Origin: Cyathus striatus | Lineage: Eukaryota; Basidiomycota; Agaricomycetes; Agaricales; Nidulariaceae | Length of the DNA: 64,000 bases | Assembly (NCBI GenBank): GCA_025738555.1 | Contig: JAOVFP010000009.1 | Location: forward strand, 4,030,001-4,094,000 | Direction of reading: 5' to 3' | Shown here: positions 58,825-64,000 of the stretch, in pieces | How positions within the stretch are numbered: the stretch's first letter is position 1 | Layout: each line of letters starts with the position of its first letter | Made by a program: the position numbers and the translations under genes | Notes under the pieces: generated by a model | What the model was told of the DNA's origin: nothing | Database searches by the model: none | The model's input: only the letters and a program-made list of their open reading frames with translations

Positions 58825-59983
58825 CCAGTGCTGTTGTCATAGGTTACACTATGGCCCATGTGTGAGACACAACTTTCATTCAAGTCATATTATATATAAT
58901 TATTTAAGTACTGCACAATGACCATCATAAATATATACATTACAAGCACACAAACTGTACTGTGATAATGTCTACTTATAGTGCTTTTAGTAGAAGTTTG
59001 TCCAACTTAAAATAGATAGCATGAGTTATTTTTGTTGTTCAGTAGGCCATTTGTGTTTGATAAGTTCTACTTTTCCTTTTCCTGGGCATGTCCATTTTCC
59101 TTGTTTTTTCTGTCAACTCCACAGTAGTATGAGCAATTCTTGAATTTAGATGATAACCCTTTAGTCTGTTTACACCATGATTTGCTGCATTTCTGTGGTG
59201 GACCTGTCCCTGAGTTGTCCATTGTAGAGGTAAATGATGAGTTGATGCCTAAACAAAGAAATAATTTAGCAAGTTGGTGAACATCTGTTCGACCTTGGGT
59301 GTTCTAAGTTGTCGAGAAAAGGGGGGACTAATCTCACCTCATTGCAAATGTGTAGGTACATGATTTTTAAGGAAAATTAGTATAAGGAGTCTACTTAACA
59401 AGGGATGGTCAATAAAACAGAAATTAATGGTGTTTAAATCATAGATTTATGGAGGAAAATGGTAAGGTATGAAACAGAGAACATACCAATGAATAGAAAG
59501 AAAATATAAAGGATAAAACTTGAGTAGAAACAAATATGGCCTTCAGTAAACTGTTTTGCAGGATTTATTGGGACTTGGTAAAGGGGGATACCAACAATCT
59601 TGAGTCCTGTTGAGTAATAGCAGCATTCGGAGTGATATGGGGGTGTCAGCATTCAAGGGGGAGAGCAAACGTGAACAGCATGTCAATGCGCACATCAGTT
59701 GATTACATAATGGAAATAAACTTGGGGGAAAAAATCACCAAGCTTGGTTCAAACTCAAGCTCTCATCAATACTTTGTTTGATGTGGTCTATTTTACTGCT
59801 CGGCAACTTCGCTGTGTTTAAAACTAAGCTATATCCTGGAATATAGGGCAGGGAGGAGCACTGCACGAAAATATTTCCACATTTGGTAATATCATGTGGT
59901 GTCATAGTGGGGGAGACAAACAATTGTCCACACAACATCTACCCATGTCACATCAAGGCCAGCACTCTTGTCACATCAAAATA
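58825..59983. other. No gene recognised
   Basis: CpG-poor sequence with short frames and no motifs. Confidence 0.3.
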
Positions 59984-61376
59984 GCCTCAGCTACCCATCC
60001 ATTTGCAGCGATTCATCCTAAAAAGGACTTCCCACCACAACCATCTGGGAAATGACCAGCCACTTTAGAAGGAGTGTGCATTCTGCGGTTATCAGGAATT
60101 TGGAAGGCTTGTCTTGTATGATAAATGTCAGAAGTAACAAAGGATAAAGAGGGTGATTGAGAGGAATGAGGGTGATAATGGAGCAAGAACTCAAACACAG
60201 ACACAGACACAGACACAAAATGGGGAGGAAACTTGTTAACAACTATCAAGTTACAGAGTGTTTATATACTGGGTGTATCTACCAAAGTCCAACCAAGGTC
60301 CATGTAACTAAGGTAACAGACAGCTATCAATCTGTCAATCACATATCTGTCAATCAAGTATCTGTCAATCACAGAACTGTCAAGTATGACAGGTGACAAG
60401 TGACAGCTGTCAAAGAAGCTGTGCAACCCAGAATATCTAACAATAAAGGCCTGAAATGTTCATGTGACTTACCTGTTTTGGTATGTATTTCCTGCTTTGT
60501 AATCATAGAAATGTGTCGCATCCTCCACCCATCCACAGTATGTTATCCATGTCCCCTTAGTTTTGCTACTCTGTATTGTTATTTTTTGATAGGGACTCTG
60601 TAAATTTGTTATATCTACATCCTTCCACTTTAATGAAGATTTGTCCCATTAACAGCCAGTCTCAGAGTATTGTGTTTCATCATTTCTTTGATTTTATTGT
60701 CACTTTTATTGTATATGTCTCACAGAATATCACTATGTCCTCATTTTTATTTTAACTCACTAATTCCCTTCCACACCTTAGAGCATCACAGGCCAAACAG
60801 ACATTCAACCAACTTGCACTATTTTTGTTTCTTTGACCTTTACAGTACAGACACAGAAAGTTGGGAGGGTTACAGAAGATTAAAGAAAAGTCTGTTTGTA
60901 AATTTTGACTGTAATAGTAATTGCTTCAGGATTATTTTAATGTGTTCAAATGTCAATGCAATTCTTGTGTAATTCTCTTCAAATTCTCTTAAGTAATTAC
61001 TAACATGTATACTTATAAGTACTACATCATTGACTATGAATTGGAGTACATGAAGCAATATTATGGTTAGGGAACATGATTTAAAGATGTTGATCAAAAA
61101 TAACAATACAGAGTAGCAAAACTAAGGGGACATAGATAACATACTGTGGATGGGTGGAGGACGCGACACATTTCTATGATTACAAAGCAGGAAATACATA
61201 CCAAAATGGGTAAGTCACGTGAACATTTCAGGCCTTTGTCATACAAGACAAGCCTTCCGAATTCCTGATAACCATGGAATACACACTCCTTCTAAAGTGG
61301 CTGGTCATTTCCCAGATGGTTGTGGTGGGAAGTCCTTTTTAGGATGAATCGCCACAAATGGATGGGTAGCTGAGAC
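59984..61376. mobile_element. TA-flanked palindromic MITE carrying a solo LTR
   Basis: TA lies outside both ends (59982-59983 and 61377-61378). The terminal text GCCTCAGCTACCCATCC is mirrored by GGATGGGTAGCTGAGAC. Inverted arms (59984-60125 plus 60448-60575, and about 61085-61376) match closely, for example TCTAAAGTGGCTGGTCAT and AAATGTGTCGCATCC with their mirrors. The left arm is interrupted by the LTR at 60126-60442. The central loop (60576-61084) holds no recognised gene. Confidence 0.65.
60126..60442 (+). repeat. Solo LTR (317 bp) with ATAAA duplication
   Basis: Starts TGTCAGAAGTAAC, ends GAATATCTAACA, and is flanked by ATAAA (60121-60125 and 60443-60447). The mirror arm of the host MITE shows the uninterrupted site (CTTGTATGACAAAGGCC on its complement), confirming the insertion. 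It has an ACAGACACAGACACAG tract, a TTTATATACT box and repeats of ATCTGTCAATCA. A shorter relative lies at 26349-26567. Confidence 0.8.
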
Positions 61377-61378
61377 TA

Positions 61379-63049
61379 GCATCAAAAGAACCTGGCTACT
61401 AGTGCCACCACTCAGAGGCAAGTGGGATTCTCTCATGTCCCACCTACCAATGTTGATCCATGGACTTAATCTTGGAGCTCTTCCAACTTCATCAAAATAC
61501 ACACTCACATATTCTCTACTAATATTTTCTAATATACACCCAATGAACATTACATGTGTACATAAAGACCTCAATATTTCATTTGCTACTTCAAATACTT
61601 ATATCTACCTTACATATTTACCATCAACATATTGGCATGAATGTTTGAACTTGCATTATACATCCATTTAATGAGTAACCTTTTATTGTAATATACTTAC
61701 TACATACTCTAAGATTACGATGAAAGAGAGGCTAGAGTCATAGTATACGTGATATTAAAGGACCAAAAATGTGTGCCGGTCTTGAAATGTTTGCGCTACA
61801 GAAATGTTTGTGCTAGGACCAAAAATGTTTGCGCTGGGACCAAAAACATCAGGAAACACTGATCTGGCTACAGAGCCAAGTGCCAAGCTCGGTAACCTAT
61901 ATCGATCATCTGCCAAGCCATATAGATATATGTAGGCTACATCGCATTACATAGCACACATTGATGCTAGATAGAGTTAGGTAGACTATAGAGTACACTA
62001 TGACAGACATATAGATTTACATACATTAGACAGCTATCTACATATCTCTTTATAGATGTCTGCAATTTTATGTAGACTATATAAGTGCTGATAGTTTAGC
62101 TCCTTCCCTTTCTTGGATCTTGAAAGATCACTACTTATACACTACTATTATACACTGGATAAGTAGTCTTTATTATTTTAAGAGAAATGGTGATGTTTAC
62201 AATTTTTAATACCTCAAATATAGATTGTAATTTATCTATATGTATGTTTTAGTAGCTGTTGCACAATGCTCAGAGTGCTCTAGTAATTATCTACAGTACA
62301 GTTATGTGTTTGGAACAGGGTGTGAGAAGGGGAGAAAGGGGCCGAGCACAATGACTTGACAACGAGTAAGTTGCCCATTGCCGGTGTGCCAAGTCATCAC
62401 GTGACTTCGATCTTCAGTTACATCCGGCTGTGAAAACAATTTTCGGTCTCGTCTCGTCTCTGTTCTTTGTTCCTTCCCTTTCCCCCTACTTACCTGTCTG
62501 TTCTGTCATGTCTCCTTCCCTTGTTAACATTTATATAGGGAATCTTTGTCAATTCATTGCAAACTTTATCAAACCCTTCACTGTTGTAAGTCTCCTTTCT
62601 GGTACTCATGAATGCTTCTCACTCCTAGGTGTGCTGTAGGATCATTGACAAACATTTCTATGTAGACCGCGACATTATGGGTACTGGCTGAGTTATGCTT
62701 TTGAAAACATTGTACGTCACACTCCCTTATATTCTTTCTCTTGCTTACACTCACACCAACTCTTAGTTCACTCGTTCACAATCTCTTACGAACGAGTCGC
62801 TCGCGGTTTTCTGAGTTCTTGAATTTTTTGCGCCACTTTATTTTCTGATATCGTGGAAAGAGTGATGTTAATATTTTAGCCCAAACTTGGCCCAGCCCGA
62901 TTTTGCTTTGCCATGTGTCTCAGAACCGACGTTGAGTCACTAATATACCAGGTACTTTCCAGAAAAGGAATTCAACAATTAAATTAAATTAAATCGACTC
63001 AATTTTACTGAATTGTTAAATTTTTAATACAAACTTTAAAACCCATTGA
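61379..63049. other. Intergenic; GTTTGCGCT repeat cluster, no gene recognised
   Basis: Copies of AAATGTTTGCGCT/AAATGTTTGTGCT occur at about 61785-61845, related in inverse to the repeats around copy B. CpG content rises from about 62.3 kb onward. A CACGTG-containing stretch (about 62397) is seen, but no gene could be tied to it. Confidence 0.35.
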
Positions 63050-63057
63050 TATAAATA
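63050..63057 (+). promoter_or_regulatory. Candidate TATA box of the HMG-box gene
   Basis: TATAAATA lies 84 bp upstream of the HMG-box start codon. A second TA-rich run (TTATATATAC, 63111-63120) is closer to the start and probably in the leader. Confidence 0.4.
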
Positions 63058-63140
63058 TCGCGTTTCCTGGTTGACTAATCCCCATCTCTACCCTTATCCA
63101 CTTCTAATTATTATATATACTTTAAATCGTTCAGTTCAAT

Positions 63141-63988
63141 ATGTCTGTTTCAGCAATTAGTGGAAGCTCAGCTCATAATGCGGACTATAGTGAATTTATG
63201 TTGAATGATACCCTGCTTTGGTTCAATGATCATCCTGAAGCATATCCCAATGGCACTGAGGATTCAGTCAGTCACAAGTACAACCAAAGAATCAATCACC
63301 AATATGCTAGTGTAATGACCAAGGACAGCAATGATCCTAACTCGTTCAGCTCAGAGTCTAGTCTTGCACGTGATCCTTCATCAAACAGTTTTACAGATGA
63401 CTGCCAGTGTCACTTGACTACCTCTCTTTTGGAAACACCATTCATCATACATTTACAGGGACAGATCGGGAGATTCATCTCCTTTCTCAGAAGCCAAGAG
63501 CAGAAAATGGTGGTCCTCGAAGGCCACTAAATGCTTGGCTAGTATTTCGAAAAGAGCGCTCGGAACAACTGATAAAGTCTGGTTATAAGGGTACAGCTGG
63601 GGAGACCAGCAGACGACTGTCAGAAGAATGGAAGTCTATGAGCCCGGTCAGTATATATTATTGGTTACTGTTTACAATCCTGCATACTCATTGAATGGTT
63701 GACATTTTACAGATTAAAAAGAATGAATATCGTAAATTATATGAAAAAGGGAGAACAAAATTCAATAAAGATAACCCGAATTACGTATTCACTAGAGGGC
63801 CGAATGGCTCAAGAAAGAAAAGGGCTGGCTCGAGTCAGAAGAGGAAAATCAGTGTTCAGAGCGGACCAATCCCTGGTTCAAGTAAAATCGGTCAACCTAA
63901 TCACTTTCACCTCCAACTCCAACTAAATCTTATGGCGATGCAACAATCATTAGTACCTCCGCCGATGTTCAATTATCTTAGTCCGTAG
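63141..63988 (+). CDS. HMG-box (MATA/SOX-type) transcription factor
   Basis: Three exons join in phase: 63141-63369, 63459-63646, 63713-63988 (230 aa). Residues about 90-160 form an HMG box: RPLNAWLVFRKERSEQL, then SRRLSEEWKSMSP, and after the intron KKNEYRKLYEKGRTKF, with the expected aromatic and basic positions for DNA minor-groove binding. Directly behind it comes a basic stretch (GSRKKRAGSSQKRK), likely a nuclear signal. The N-terminus is Ser/Asn-rich. The first intron (GTGATC...ACAG, 89 nt) is the least certain join. Fungal proteins of this type control mating, fruiting and pheromone response. The family call is firm; the specific role is not known. Codon use and CpG content look like normal host DNA. 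Confidence 0.82.
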
Positions 63989-64000
63989 GTCAAAAACTAG

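Noticed and set aside
62430..62639. Small hydrophobic plus-strand frame
   Set aside because: Pyrimidine-rich sequence gives a membrane-like peptide by composition. No splice pattern or family.
63141..63988. Call of a mating-type (MAT) locus
   Set aside because: An HMG box alone does not define a basidiomycete mating locus, which uses homeodomain and pheromone/receptor genes. None is in the window.

Overview
ORGANISM. The window looks like a transposon-rich stretch of a filamentous basidiomycete genome, probably an Agaricomycete. The genes that can be read have several introns of about 45-65 nt with GT(A/G)NGT donors and short CTAA(C/G) branch-like acceptors. The window also holds a KDZ transposase with its cysteine cluster, a Ginger-like fungal integrase, F-box and WD40 genes in mobile DNA, and an HMG-box transcription factor. 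The species cannot be named from the sequence alone.

LAYOUT. 1-4.2 kb: dispersed repeats, tRNA-like relics and an LTR-like block. 4.2-31.2 kb: a nest of elements. A foldback element (copy A, 4215-6811 plus 30977-31221) has been split by a 24,165-bp element (6812-30976). That large element has about 509-bp terminal inverted repeats (TIRs) and a TTA target duplication, and it carries at least seven genes. Inside it sits a second foldback element (24876-28170) with a 7-bp target duplication, and that in turn carries a small solo LTR. 31.2-43.1 kb: minisatellites, a decayed KDZ transposase with a companion gene, a palindrome next to an LTR-like block, and a short element filled with a 19-bp satellite. 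43.1-45.7 kb: a mannosyltransferase relic and dispersed repeats. 45.8-49.3 kb: an unsplit foldback element (copy B), which shows what the site of the 24-kb insertion looked like before insertion. 51.9-53.7 kb: a decayed integrase. 54.5-55.2 kb: a triple tandem repeat. 56.3-58.8 kb: a hypothetical gene broken by a Tc1/mariner-like MITE. 60-61.4 kb: a TA-flanked palindrome carrying a solo LTR. 63.1-64 kb: an intact HMG-box gene, probably the first ordinary host gene.

HOW THE PARTS FIT. The 24-kb element carries, left to right: a SAP-like/basic protein, an 851-aa Spt5-like factor with an open eight-exon model, a deleted WD40 copy, a 537-aa hypothetical protein, the C-terminal part of a CMC/EnSpm-like transposase, an F-box pseudogene, an intact WD40 protein with a membrane segment, and a small basic protein. 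Four of these genes splice into complete frames. The surrounding older elements are full of in-frame TGA codons where arginine (CGA) would be expected, and they are visibly poor in CpG. The 24-kb element still has plenty of CpG. The simplest reading is a recent, large, gene-carrying DNA transposon that landed in old transposon DNA decayed by cytosine deamination.

LIMITS. All family calls come from reading motifs. No database search, alignment program or expression data was available. Exon joins were checked by hand for reading phase.
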